A stretch of 64,000 nucleotides of DNA from Bacteriovorax sp. Seq25_V (lineage in GTDB: Bacteria; Bdellovibrionota; Bacteriovoracia; Bacteriovoracales; Bacteriovoracaceae), in assembly GCF_000447795.1 (NCBI RefSeq), contig NZ_AUNI01000011.1, forward strand, positions 1-64,000, written 5' to 3'. The position numbers were made by a program, and so were the translations under genes. Below are positions 1 to 7,187 of this stretch, piece after piece. The first letter of the stretch is position 1, and each line of letters begins with the position of its first letter. A model generated the notes under the pieces. The model searched no databases, was not told the origin of the DNA, and worked only from the letters and a program-made list of their open reading frames with translations.

Positions 1-123
1 GCAGCTAAAAAAGCTCCAGCTAAGAAAGCTACAAAAAAAGTAGCAGCTAAAAAAGCTCCAGCTAAAAAAGCTACTGCTAAGAAAGCAACTGCTAAAAAAG
101 CAACTGTTGCTAAGAAGAAATAA
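1..123 (+). CDS. Lysine/alanine-rich tail of a histone H1-like protein (partial, 5' end outside window)
   Basis: The first 40 codons are open in frame 1 and end at TAA (121-123). They encode only K, A, T, P and V in repeated AAKKAPAKKA / AKKAT units. Such tails occur in bacterial histone H1-like proteins and in HU variants with basic C-terminal extensions, where they bind DNA non-specifically and compact the nucleoid. The globular or N-terminal part lies upstream of the window, so the exact family cannot be named. A clear terminator follows 15 nt after the stop, so this is the last gene of its transcript. Confidence 0.75.
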   Translation, partial: AAKKAPAKKATKKVAAKKAPAKKATAKKATAKKATVAKKK

Positions 124-138
124 TTAATCTTCAAAATT

Positions 139-165
139 GGCCTTCGTAAGAGGGCCTTTTTTTTT
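139..165 (+). terminator. Rho-independent terminator of the H1-like gene
   Basis: Stem GGCCTTC/GAGGGCC (one G-U pair, GTAA loop) at 139-156 is followed by nine T residues. Confidence 0.85.
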
Positions 166-382
166 GCCTTTTTTCATAAATTACCGATTTTTCAACTCTT
201 TTCACCCTGTAAACTTTCTTGTTCCTTGCCAAATTCACAGAATTTCTGCTAAAAGCATCTTCTATTAAACATAGAAACTACTTGTCGCCAGAATTTATAA
301 CTGAACCGATGGGTGGAAAGCGCAAATTCGCCTCTCCATTTTGAGATTTTGTCCTCTGTTCTGGCCTGTATTTGGAAAATTT

Positions 383-1861
383 ATGAGTGAAACGACACCA
401 ACTGGTCTAGGGATTAGTAAATTAGACATGAAAAAAGAGGTTTTTATTGATTCAACTACTGGAGAATCAATAATTAAGCTTGGCGATTTAACGTTTCCTC
501 CACGAAAAGTCTGGATCAAGACCTTTGGTTGCCAGATGAATTACCATGATACAGAGAGAATTCTATCTCACTTGAAGAATTTGAACTTTACTCATACTGA
601 AGAATTAGAAGAATCAGATTTAGTTTTATTTAACACATGCGCGGTAAGGGAACTTGCTAATAATAAATTCTACTCACAACTTGGTGAGATGAAGCACCTT
701 AAGAAGAAAAAAGGTGGGGATCTTGTTGTTGGAGTTGGTGGATGTGTCGCCCAAACGGAAGGTAAGGATCTTGTAAAAAAATACTCTCACCTTAACTTTG
801 CCTTCGGCCCAGATACAATTGACTCGATCGCTGATATGGTTTTTAGAACATATGCAGGGGATGATAAGTTTGCAGTTAATACTTGGGATCGCAGTAGTGA
901 CTTTTCAATTGAGACTAAGATCACTCATGGTTCACCTCAGGCTTTCGTCAATATTATTAAAGGGTGCGATAAATATTGCACATACTGTATCGTTCCATAT
1001 ACTCGTGGAAGAGAGAGATCTCGTAAGCTTGATGAGATTGTTCAAGACGTAAGAAGGCTAGTTCAGTACCAAGGTGTTCAAGAAGTAATGTTACTTGGAC
1101 AAAACGTAAACTCTTTTGGGAAAGAAAATGGGGAAAGAATCTCTGATTTAATTATGGCCCTTGATGAGATCGAGGGATTAGAGCTTCTAAGATATACAAC
1201 TTCACATCCATATGACGTTTCGGATGATCTTATTGAAGTTCATGGGAAAGCAAAGAAATTATCAAAACACTTGCACCTGCCGGTTCAGTCGGGTTCAGAT
1301 ACTGTCCTTCAAAGAATGAATCGTGAATATACAAAAGAGCACTACTTAGGGCTTCTAGAAAAACTAAGAGCTGCTCAACCTGAAATCGTGATCTCTACAG
1401 ATATCATCACAGGTTTTGTAAATGAAACAGATGAAGAGCATGAAGAGACAATGGATCTTCTAAGAAGAGCAAAATTTGATTTCATTTACTCGTATGCATA
1501 CTCACAAAGAAATAAAACTCGTGCCGCTAAGATGGATGACTTCTTAACAAACGAGATTAGAAAGCAAAGACTTCACCAGGTTCAGGCCCTTCAACTTGAA
1601 ATTCAAGCTGAAGAGAGGAAAAAAATGGTGGGACAAGAGTATGTGGTACTCGTTGAAGGCTTCGGTCATATGAAAGGTGAAAAGAAGTGGAAGGGACGTT
1701 CAAATTGTAATCGTATTATCCACTTTAAAGCTCCAGATGATGAAGTGAACTTAAAATGGAATTGGGTTAAGCTAAAAGTTACTGAAGCAACAGCTCTTTC
1801 ATGTCAGGGTGAGCTCTTAGAAGTTCAAGGACGTCGACCGACTTCTTCTAAAATCCAATAA
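383..1861 (+). CDS. miaB: tRNA-2-methylthio-N6-dimethylallyladenosine synthase MiaB
   Basis: Radical-SAM methylthiotransferase that converts i6A37 to ms2i6A37 in tRNAs reading UNN codons. Three N-terminal cysteines bind the auxiliary cluster: C50 in KTFGCQMN, C86 in NTCAVRE and C121 in GGCVAQ. The radical-SAM cysteines are C195, C199 and C202 (CDKYCTYC). A C-terminal TRAM-like segment follows. KTFGCQMN is the MiaB signature and separates it from RimO and MtaB. The reading frame is open from a TTG at 341, but the ATG at 383 follows a GGAAAA sequence and is the likelier start (492 aa). An ATG at 428 is another option. About 40 residues precede the conserved domain, so the protein is slightly long for the family. 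Confidence 0.93.
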   Translation: MSETTPTGLGISKLDMKKEVFIDSTTGESIIKLGDLTFPPRKVWIKTFGCQMNYHDTERILSHLKNLNFTHTEELEESDLVLFNTCAVRELANNKFYSQLGEMKHLKKKKGGDLVVGVGGCVAQTEGKDLVKKYSHLNFAFGPDTIDSIADMVFRTYAGDDKFAVNTWDRSSDFSIETKITHGSPQAFVNIIKGCDKYCTYCIVPYTRGRERSRKLDEIVQDVRRLVQYQGVQEVMLLGQNVNSFGKENGERISDLIMALDEIEGLELLRYTTSHPYDVSDDLIEVHGKAKKLSKHLHLPVQSGSDTVLQRMNREYTKEHYLGLLEKLRAAQPEIVISTDIITGFVNETDEEHEETMDLLRRAKFDFIYSYAYSQRNKTRAAKMDDFLTNEIRKQRLHQVQALQLEIQAEERKKMVGQEYVVLVEGFGHMKGEKKWKGRSNCNRIIHFKAPDDEVNLKWNWVKLKVTEATALSCQGELLEVQGRRPTSSKIQ

Positions 1862-1894
1862 TTTATATAACTTAGTTAAATAAACTTCATTCAA

Positions 1895-1917
1895 ATGGCG
1901 GCAAAATCAACCGCCAT
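1895..1917 (+). terminator. Possible terminator hairpin after miaB
   Basis: Perfect 7-bp stem ATGGCGG/CCGCCAT with a 9-nt loop, 34 nt after the miaB stop. The downstream T content is broken (ATTTCTTCTTTT), so termination is likely but not certain. Confidence 0.45.
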
Positions 1918-1965
1918 GAGAATTTCTTCTTTTAAAAAAGTATACAATTATCAATAGGAGCGTTT

Positions 1966-2568
1966 ATGAAACGAATTTTGATATTATTACTTTTTTCTTA
2001 TAAGGCCTTCGCAGTTTCGGAGCTGGACTTTGATTTTAGCTATAGTAAGAATAAATATGGTTCAAACAGACAAAATTATAATATGTCTCGAACGTACGCA
2101 GGCTCAATTGCCTTCTATTTCTTTAATCTCACTGCAATTGAATTAAATTACTCTGAATCAAATGATAAGACAGTGGTAAATCATGATACTTCAAAGGCAA
2201 CGAATCTTGCTATTGAAACAGAGACTTCGGTGTTAAAGACATCAACGTATGGAGTAGGGCTCAGGCAGGCACTGGCGCATAAGAATTCCTTCCTCATTCC
2301 GACTCTAAGTCTTGGATGGGCGAGACAGTCATTTACAGATAGTGCAAGTGCAACCATCATCGATAAGAGTGATAGTAGTAGAACCGTCTACGAAACCGGT
2401 GAGTCCGTTATCACATACGATTCTGTCTTTGCTTCTTTTGGCCTGAAAATAAGATTGACGAAGACTTTCTATATCAAGGGAGCAGTGAAGACTGCCTTCA
2501 GGGCCTTTGAATGGAATCAGGCAAAAGATCAGTTAAACTATACAGCTGGAATTTCGTGGATATTTTAA
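1966..2568 (+). CDS. Putative outer-membrane beta-barrel protein, about 200 aa
   Basis: The N-terminus MKRILILLLFSYKAFA is a Sec signal peptide with cleavage after AFA. The mature part alternates polar and aromatic residues in strand-like stretches (LDFDFSYSKN, GSIAFYFFNLTAIELNYSES, FYIKGAVKTAFR) and ends in an aromatic residue (AGISWIF). Both are usual for small OmpA/OmpW-size barrels. An AGGAG ribosome site lies 6 nt before the ATG. The stop overlaps the next gene by 13 bp, so the two are probably translated together. The exact barrel family is not recognised. Confidence 0.7.
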   Translation: MKRILILLLFSYKAFAVSELDFDFSYSKNKYGSNRQNYNMSRTYAGSIAFYFFNLTAIELNYSESNDKTVVNHDTSKATNLAIETETSVLKTSTYGVGLRQALAHKNSFLIPTLSLGWARQSFTDSASATIIDKSDSSRTVYETGESVITYDSVFASFGLKIRLTKTFYIKGAVKTAFRAFEWNQAKDQLNYTAGISWIF

Positions 2569-3605
2569 AGGGTCTAATTTTAGTTTTAACGTGCTCTACC
2601 CTCGTATCCTGTGCAAAGGTGTCTTATCTGACAGAACAGGGAATAGGGCAGTTTAAAATCCTCTACGATGCTAAAGACAATCAAGAAATTCTTAAAGATC
2701 CTACTATCAAGCAAGAGCATAAAGATAAAATTCTCTTGATTGAGAATTACAAATCATATTTCTACGAGTATTGGGGGAGAGATTCTTCAAAAATTTATTC
2801 AGAAACAACAATTCTTGATAGAGATGCCGTCACATACTTAGTAATTGCATCGCCAAAGGATAAGGTCAAGGCCATCGAAGAGTGTTTTATACTCGCAGGT
2901 TGCTTCCCATACCTGGGTTTTTTTAAGAAATCCTCTGCTATTTCCTATGCAAAGGAGATGGAACAGAAGGGTAACGAGACCTATATGAGAAAGGTTTTAG
3001 CCTACTCAACTCTTGGACGATTCAACGACCCAATTCTTTCAACATTCTTTCTCTACGACAAATTTGAACTTGCTGAAACTGTTTTTCACGAGCTCTTTCA
3101 TACTATCTTGTTTATCAAGGATGAAGTTGATCTTAATGAAAACTTGGCAAACTTTTTTGGCAAAAAGATGCTTGAGATCTATTTTTCGAGTGAGAAAGAT
3201 GGCAAGGATAGTCGAAAACTTAAAAAATATTTTGAACAAGAGAAAGCTTACCGGGAACTGTCATCGTTTATTTCTGATTTTGGAAAGCAATATGAGTCGC
3301 AACTTGAAAAAAATTGGAGTGACGATGGGAAAAAGTCCTTTCTTGATACTAAATTCATTCCTGGGATTAAGGATAAGTGTGTCGAGTTAAAGTTACAAGA
3401 TCACTGTTGGCCGCTGAGAGTAACATGGAATAACGCAACTTTTGCTGCATTTAAAACTTATGAAAAAGGGCAAGATCAGATTGCTGAACTATTAAATTCC
3501 CACGATGGAAGCTTGAAGGAGCTTTTTAGTTATATCGAAAAGAAATACCAAGATTATAAAGAGACCGAAAAAGAAATAAGTTTTGAAAAATACCTCTTAC
3601 AATAG
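2556..3605 (+). CDS. Lipoprotein zinc aminopeptidase-like protein (PF10023/COG4324 family)
   Basis: Matches the putative aminopeptidase family along its length: GQFKILYDAK near the N-terminus, CFPYLGFF, a YSTLGRFNDPILSTF segment, then the zinc motif HELFH with the downstream NENLANFF glutamate ligand region. The frame is open from 2511, but a GTG at 2556 gives a normal lipoprotein signal with lipobox LVSC. This start sits 13 bp inside the upstream barrel gene, with GGA 6 nt before it. The product is probably a membrane-anchored periplasmic metallopeptidase. The family assignment comes from recall of its conserved order of motifs. The substrate is unknown. Confidence 0.78.
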   Translation: MDILKGLILVLTCSTLVSCAKVSYLTEQGIGQFKILYDAKDNQEILKDPTIKQEHKDKILLIENYKSYFYEYWGRDSSKIYSETTILDRDAVTYLVIASPKDKVKAIEECFILAGCFPYLGFFKKSSAISYAKEMEQKGNETYMRKVLAYSTLGRFNDPILSTFFLYDKFELAETVFHELFHTILFIKDEVDLNENLANFFGKKMLEIYFSSEKDGKDSRKLKKYFEQEKAYRELSSFISDFGKQYESQLEKNWSDDGKKSFLDTKFIPGIKDKCVELKLQDHCWPLRVTWNNATFAAFKTYEKGQDQIAELLNSHDGSLKELFSYIEKKYQDYKETEKEISFEKYLLQ

Positions 3606-3644
3606 ATAAAAGCTTTGTTATGATAATAAAATATCGGAGCTTTT

Positions 3645-4577
3645 ATGAAACATATCTACTTTATAGATCCCCTTGAGAAATTAAATACAAAAAAAGATTC
3701 AACCATGCTGATGGGTCTAACTTCAAAAGACATAGGACATGAAAGTTATTTTCTATTTGAGAAAGATTTCTTTATCCAAAATACAAGCGAAATGATTTTT
3801 GATTGCTATGAATTCTCTGGTGAGATTAAAGAAGATTTCTACGTTGCTAACCTTCAGTTAGGAGAAAAGAAACAAGTCAAGCTCGATGGAAATTGCACAC
3901 TCCACATGAGAATTGACCCTCCATATGATTCACGCTACCAACGCTACCTTTGGATGTTGAATTTTTTAAGTGAGAAGGGTGTGAATGTTGCCAATAATCC
4001 AATTGGGATTATGAAGCATAACGAAAAACTTGAGGCCTACAAAATTGAAGGTGGTTTTGAAAGCTATGTCGGGGCCTCTCTATCTGGAGCAATAAAGTTC
4101 GTTCAAGCATTAAAAACAGATGGTGTTGAGTACTTGATTTTAAAACCACTTGATCTTTTTCAAGGTATTGGTGTCGAAAAAATCCATGTCGATCAACTAG
4201 AAGAGCGTTTTCCAAAAAAAGCAAAAGAATATCATGGACCAGTTGTTATTCAGGCCTTTGAGGCAAAAGTGGCAAAAGGTGAAATTAGATCAATCTTTTA
4301 TAAGGCCAAAGAGCTTGGAACAATTTTAAAAGTTCCCAAGGATGGAGAGTTCCTTGCAAATATTGCACAGGGGGCAAGTTTTCATCAAGTGGAATTAAGC
4401 TCAAAACTAGTTCAAGAATGTGAGACTGTATGCAAAAATCTAATGAAGGATGGAGTTGATCTTGTTGCTTTTGATATTTTGGGTGACAAAATTTCTGAAG
4501 TAAATGTGACTTGCCCTGGATTATTAGTTGAAGTGTCCCATGCAGTTGGGGAGAACTTGGCAAAGAAGCTTTTTTAA
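3645..4577 (+). CDS. gshB: Glutathione synthetase (ATP-grasp)
   Basis: 310 aa, the usual GshB length (about 315). It shows MRIDPPYDSRY (family MRxDPPFD), the ATP-grasp lysine segment LILKPLDLFQGIGV, VVIQAFEAKVAKGEIRS, and the C-terminal metal/substrate motif EVNVTCPGLLVEVS. It ligates glycine to gamma-glutamylcysteine in the cytoplasm. An SD-like CGGAGC lies 6 nt before the ATG. No gshA is in the window, so the first step must be encoded elsewhere. It faces a lipoprotein gene tail to tail. Confidence 0.9.
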   Translation: MKHIYFIDPLEKLNTKKDSTMLMGLTSKDIGHESYFLFEKDFFIQNTSEMIFDCYEFSGEIKEDFYVANLQLGEKKQVKLDGNCTLHMRIDPPYDSRYQRYLWMLNFLSEKGVNVANNPIGIMKHNEKLEAYKIEGGFESYVGASLSGAIKFVQALKTDGVEYLILKPLDLFQGIGVEKIHVDQLEERFPKKAKEYHGPVVIQAFEAKVAKGEIRSIFYKAKELGTILKVPKDGEFLANIAQGASFHQVELSSKLVQECETVCKNLMKDGVDLVAFDILGDKISEVNVTCPGLLVEVSHAVGENLAKKLF

Positions 4578-4595
4578 ATTCTTTGCCTTTTACTT

Positions 4596-5363
4596 TTAGT
4601 ATCTCGGTGCTGAGGCCGGAAAGTTCTTTGTATAGTCTGTCGCAAATTGGATATCAAATTTTACACAACGACTAAACCAAACAGCATCCATTGGACAATA
4701 TGTTTGTCCATAGTAATCTGTCTCTGAGCCACCACCTTCTTTATGGTATGTACAAGAGTAATCCCATTGAACACCAAGAACATCGATAACAAGTGGTTGT
4801 CCCGAAGATTGAACTGTAAATTCTTTAACTTTTGAAACAGTATTAATTCCAATCTCTGAAAATCTTTGTGTGTAAATACAACTACCAGTTTGCTTTCTTA
4901 CGCAAACATCAACAGATAATTTCGTATAAGCAGAAGGGTAGGTATCACACCAGTTCCCGTGAGCATCTTTTGTCTCGTTTTTACTCGGAGCTGACCTCGC
5001 ACGAACTCTAACGTTAAAACGCGAGTCTGTTTGAAAAATTTGCTGATCATCACTGGAAATATTTGTAAGAGAAGACCATAGTGGTCCACTTTGTGGATTA
5101 TAGCGATTATCTCCGGTCGTACCATGAAGAACAATATTATCTAAAGAATAGTAATCAGTTGTCTGTCCAGCATCAGCTTCGCCCTCTTCTGTTCCATCGT
5201 TTGTTGAACCTGAAGAACCACCCGTGTTACCGCCGCCATTTGTAACTGTACCCACACTGTCATTAGAGAGATTTCCCGAAGAACTCGATCTATTTACTGA
5301 CTTTTTTTGCATACAACCACTTAGAATCATTAAAGAAATAAGTATTGTTAGTGTTGCTTTCAT
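4596..5363 (-). CDS. Serine/glycine-rich lipoprotein, function unknown
   Basis: Signal peptide with lipobox LSGC near residue 17, then a low-complexity linker of S, G, N and T up to about residue 65, typical of a flexible surface tether. A folded C-terminal part of about 190 aa carries at least six cysteines (for example WCDTYP, VDVCVRKQTGSC, DYSCTY, YCPMDAVWFSRC), suggesting disulfides in the periplasm or at the surface. No family is recognised. A near-perfect sigma-28 promoter lies just upstream (5403-5429), which suggests expression with motility genes. Confidence 0.75.
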   Translation of the reverse strand: MKATLTILISLMILSGCMQKKSVNRSSSSGNLSNDSVGTVTNGGGNTGGSSGSTNDGTEEGEADAGQTTDYYSLDNIVLHGTTGDNRYNPQSGPLWSSLTNISSDDQQIFQTDSRFNVRVRARSAPSKNETKDAHGNWCDTYPSAYTKLSVDVCVRKQTGSCIYTQRFSEIGINTVSKVKEFTVQSSGQPLVIDVLGVQWDYSCTYHKEGGGSETDYYGQTYCPMDAVWFSRCVKFDIQFATDYTKNFPASAPRY

Positions 5364-5402
5364 TATGTTTTATCCCCATTGATCTTACAACTTCTCACAA
5401 TC

Positions 5403-5429
5403 TTATCGGTATCTTTTTGTAATCCTTTA
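5403..5429 (-). promoter_or_regulatory. Sigma-28 (FliA)-type promoter for the 4596-5363 lipoprotein
   Basis: On the minus strand the sequence reads TAAA, 15 nt, ACCGATAA. The E. coli FliA consensus is TAAA-N15-GCCGATAA, so 11 of 12 positions and the spacing match. The predicted start of transcription leaves about 33 nt of leader before the ATG at 5363. Confidence 0.65.
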
Positions 5430-5459
5430 ATTTGTATAAAATGGTCAAGATTAGTCCCC

Positions 5460-5488
5460 TTGACCGCAATTATTTGCTCACATATCAT
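5460..5488 (+). promoter_or_regulatory. Sigma-70-like promoter for the small sigma/anti-sigma pair
   Basis: -35 TTGACC (5460-5465), 17-bp spacer, -10 TATCAT (5483-5488), each 5 of 6 to consensus. Transcription would start around 5495, almost on the GTG at 5495. The mRNA would be leaderless, or the true start lies further in. Confidence 0.5.
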
Positions 5489-5497
5489 TAATATGTG
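5479..5497. promoter_or_regulatory. Palindromic operator candidate over the -10 box and GTG start
   Basis: Perfect inverted repeat CACATAT-CATTA-ATATGTG. It covers the -10 hexamer and ends on the GTG codon at 5495-5497, so a dimeric protein bound here would block transcription. Confidence 0.5.
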
Positions 5498-5887
5498 AAC
5501 TTAAAATGGTTAGGAAAACAATACTTTCAATTTTCAAACTTTATCTGTGAAGATGACTTACTTGCTAGCGAAATTGTCGTGAACGCAGCTAATAATCTTC
5601 TCCTTGAAAATGCTGAAGTCCTCCGCCGCCCAGAGGTTCGTGATCACCAAATCATTATTTTTAAATTACTTCTGACGATGGCAAAGAGAAAGCTTGCGAG
5701 CTATTCCCGCCATACACAGGATCTATCAAAAAGAGCGGTCTTCTTTCTAGGAAGCTTTCTCGATTTTGACGAAGCTGAATGTGCGTATATTTCTGATATC
5801 CCCGAAACTCAAGTCCTAAAAATTGTGGAGAGTTTTCGCTACAAAGTTTTAGAAGGAAATAAGGTTAAAAATGAATATCGCGCCTAA
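5495..5887 (+). CDS. Small divergent ECF-like sigma factor
   Basis: 130 aa, shorter than ordinary ECF sigmas (about 160-200). Residues 20-70 (DDLLASEIVVNAANNLLLEN through IFKLLLTMAKRKLASYSRH) resemble region 2.3-2.4, where ECF factors read AEDIVQETFL then WLFRIARN. Residues 80-122 (RAVFFLGSFLDFDEAE, then SDIPETQVLKIVESFRYKVLE) resemble the region 4 helix-turn-helix. The match is by pattern only and is weak in the recognition helix. The next gene, overlapping by 17 bp, has an anti-sigma zinc motif, which supports the call. The GTG start has no ribosome site and coincides with the predicted transcription start. Confidence 0.5.
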   Translation: MNLKWLGKQYFQFSNFICEDDLLASEIVVNAANNLLLENAEVLRRPEVRDHQIIIFKLLLTMAKRKLASYSRHTQDLSKRAVFFLGSFLDFDEAECAYISDIPETQVLKIVESFRYKVLEGNKVKNEYRA

Positions 5888-6266
5888 TATTTCAACTTGT
5901 TTTTTCACTAAACAGATCACTTTAAACAATGAGCTAAGATTCAAAGATCATATTGATAGCTGCCCAAGTTGTAAGAAGAAAATCTTAGGACTTCTTAAAA
6001 ATGAAGAACTCATAAAAGAGCATTTCAATGCTTATCAAATTAGTGAGGAAGTTGAAGAGCAATTAATGGCTGATCTGGCCCTTATTGAAAAGAAGATTTA
6101 TCCTCCAACATATAGAAGAGCGTTAAATAGTTTTTTAAACTTCTCTCTTTTAATTAAAGTAAATAGCTTAAGTTTTTTAAAAAATATTTTTTCAGCAAAA
6201 AATATTTTATGGATGGCATTTGCGATTGGATTTTATTTAATAACGACTCGAGTTATTAATACTTAG
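5871..6266 (+). CDS. Membrane-anchored zinc-finger anti-sigma-like protein
   Basis: The N-terminal half has H-x3-C-x2-C (HIDSCPSC, about residues 27-34), the signature of zinc-binding anti-sigma domains (ZAS/zf-HC2). A helical linker follows, then a transmembrane segment near the C-terminus (NILWMAFAIGFYLITTRV). This is the normal order for a cytoplasmic sigma-binding domain tethered to the inner membrane, but the periplasmic sensor part is almost absent (a few residues). It overlaps the sigma-like gene by 17 bp, so the two are co-translated. Its 3' end overlaps the convergent TonB-like gene by 30 bp. Confidence 0.6.
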   Translation: MNIAPNISTCFFTKQITLNNELRFKDHIDSCPSCKKKILGLLKNEELIKEHFNAYQISEEVEEQLMADLALIEKKIYPPTYRRALNSFLNFSLLIKVNSLSFLKNIFSAKNILWMAFAIGFYLITTRVINT

Positions 6267-7046
6267 TTGAAAGAAAGCCGTGTACTTGCCATCTTCGTCT
6301 TTAAGTTCCTTGGCAATATTTGGAATCTTATTCATTTTCTTTAATGCCTCTTCAAACAACTTATGAACATCATCGTCGTTGGATGACTTTAAAATTTTAA
6401 TCACTTCTGCATTTCCCTCACTATCATAGCGAATCATTGCGGTTAGAATCGCTGGGGGATGACTTCTTAATTTACTTTCAAGATAAGGCTTATCAGAAGT
6501 TAGTGATGTCACTGTCGAATGAATCGAGTTTACGTACTGGCCGGCTACTCGTTTGAAAAATGAATAAAAGATTTTTTCAAAGTCATTAAGCTCATCAATA
6601 CTAATCCCCTTTGGGGGAATGAATTGCATATTGTAGTCCATGGCATTGAGTAGGGGATTTTCAACTTTCTTTTCTTTTTTTACTTCTTGGATCATCTGCT
6701 TTGTTGCGTAGTTGATTCGTGCCTGAGTACTCTCTTGGGTTGCGAGTCTTTTACCCTTTTTCTCAACCACCTTCTTCTTTTCTACATTCTTGAGTTTAGA
6801 TGATGGAGTAACCGCAAATTTCTTTAGAATATCACCGTCAACTTTCTTTGACGGAGTAGAAATCAGCTCTTTTAACTTCGATTCCTTTGTTCCAATAGTG
6901 CGTACTTCGTTATTATTCTTGATCTTTATTGAAAGTTTTTGCGGCTCATTCTTGGCATCCATTGGGATAAATCCCAGGAGTCCATGTATCAGCATTAATG
7001 TGATAACAAAGAATATGTTGATGGTTTTAGTGTGATAATCACCCAT
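6237..7046 (-). CDS. TonB-like energy-transducer protein
   Basis: A single N-terminal membrane segment (INIFFVITLMLIHGLLGFIP) is followed by a lysine-rich periplasmic linker (NVEKKKVVEKKGKR, VKKEKKVEN) and a C-terminal domain of about 110 aa with the TonB/TolA-like pattern: AMIRYDSEGNAEVIKILKSS, then DDVHKLFEEALKKMNKIPNI, then FFQLSIN. Such proteins couple inner-membrane proton motors to outer-membrane receptors. The start is unsure. The frame is open to a GTG at 7097, but the ATG at 7046 places the membrane helix 7 residues in, as is usual. No ribosome site is strong at either. No ExbB/ExbD genes are nearby. Confidence 0.6.
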   Translation of the reverse strand: MGDYHTKTINIFFVITLMLIHGLLGFIPMDAKNEPQKLSIKIKNNNEVRTIGTKESKLKELISTPSKKVDGDILKKFAVTPSSKLKNVEKKKVVEKKGKRLATQESTQARINYATKQMIQEVKKEKKVENPLLNAMDYNMQFIPPKGISIDELNDFEKIFYSFFKRVAGQYVNSIHSTVTSLTSDKPYLESKLRSHPPAILTAMIRYDSEGNAEVIKILKSSNDDDVHKLFEEALKKMNKIPNIAKELKDEDGKYTAFFQLSINNSSRY

Positions 7047-7187
7047 AATCAATATTGTGGACCTAAAAATACCCATTGCAAAGGCAAAAAGTGACACCTT
7101 TTACTCATGCTGCTTAGAAGTGTAAAATCATTTTAGGCATGGAATTGCCGTGTTTATCGATAGATCGAATTTCAAGGACTTATCAAA

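Noticed and set aside
1-120. Tandem A/K codon repeats looking like a DNA repeat array
   Set aside because: The repetition follows the amino acid pattern of an H1-like tail in frame; it is protein-coding, not a CRISPR or satellite.
341-382. TTG start of miaB 14 codons upstream
   Set aside because: No ribosome site at 341, and the extra residues have no counterpart in MiaB; ATG 383 preferred.
295-519. Minus-strand frame over the miaB start
   Set aside because: Shadow of miaB with no ribosome site; miaB is certain on the plus strand.
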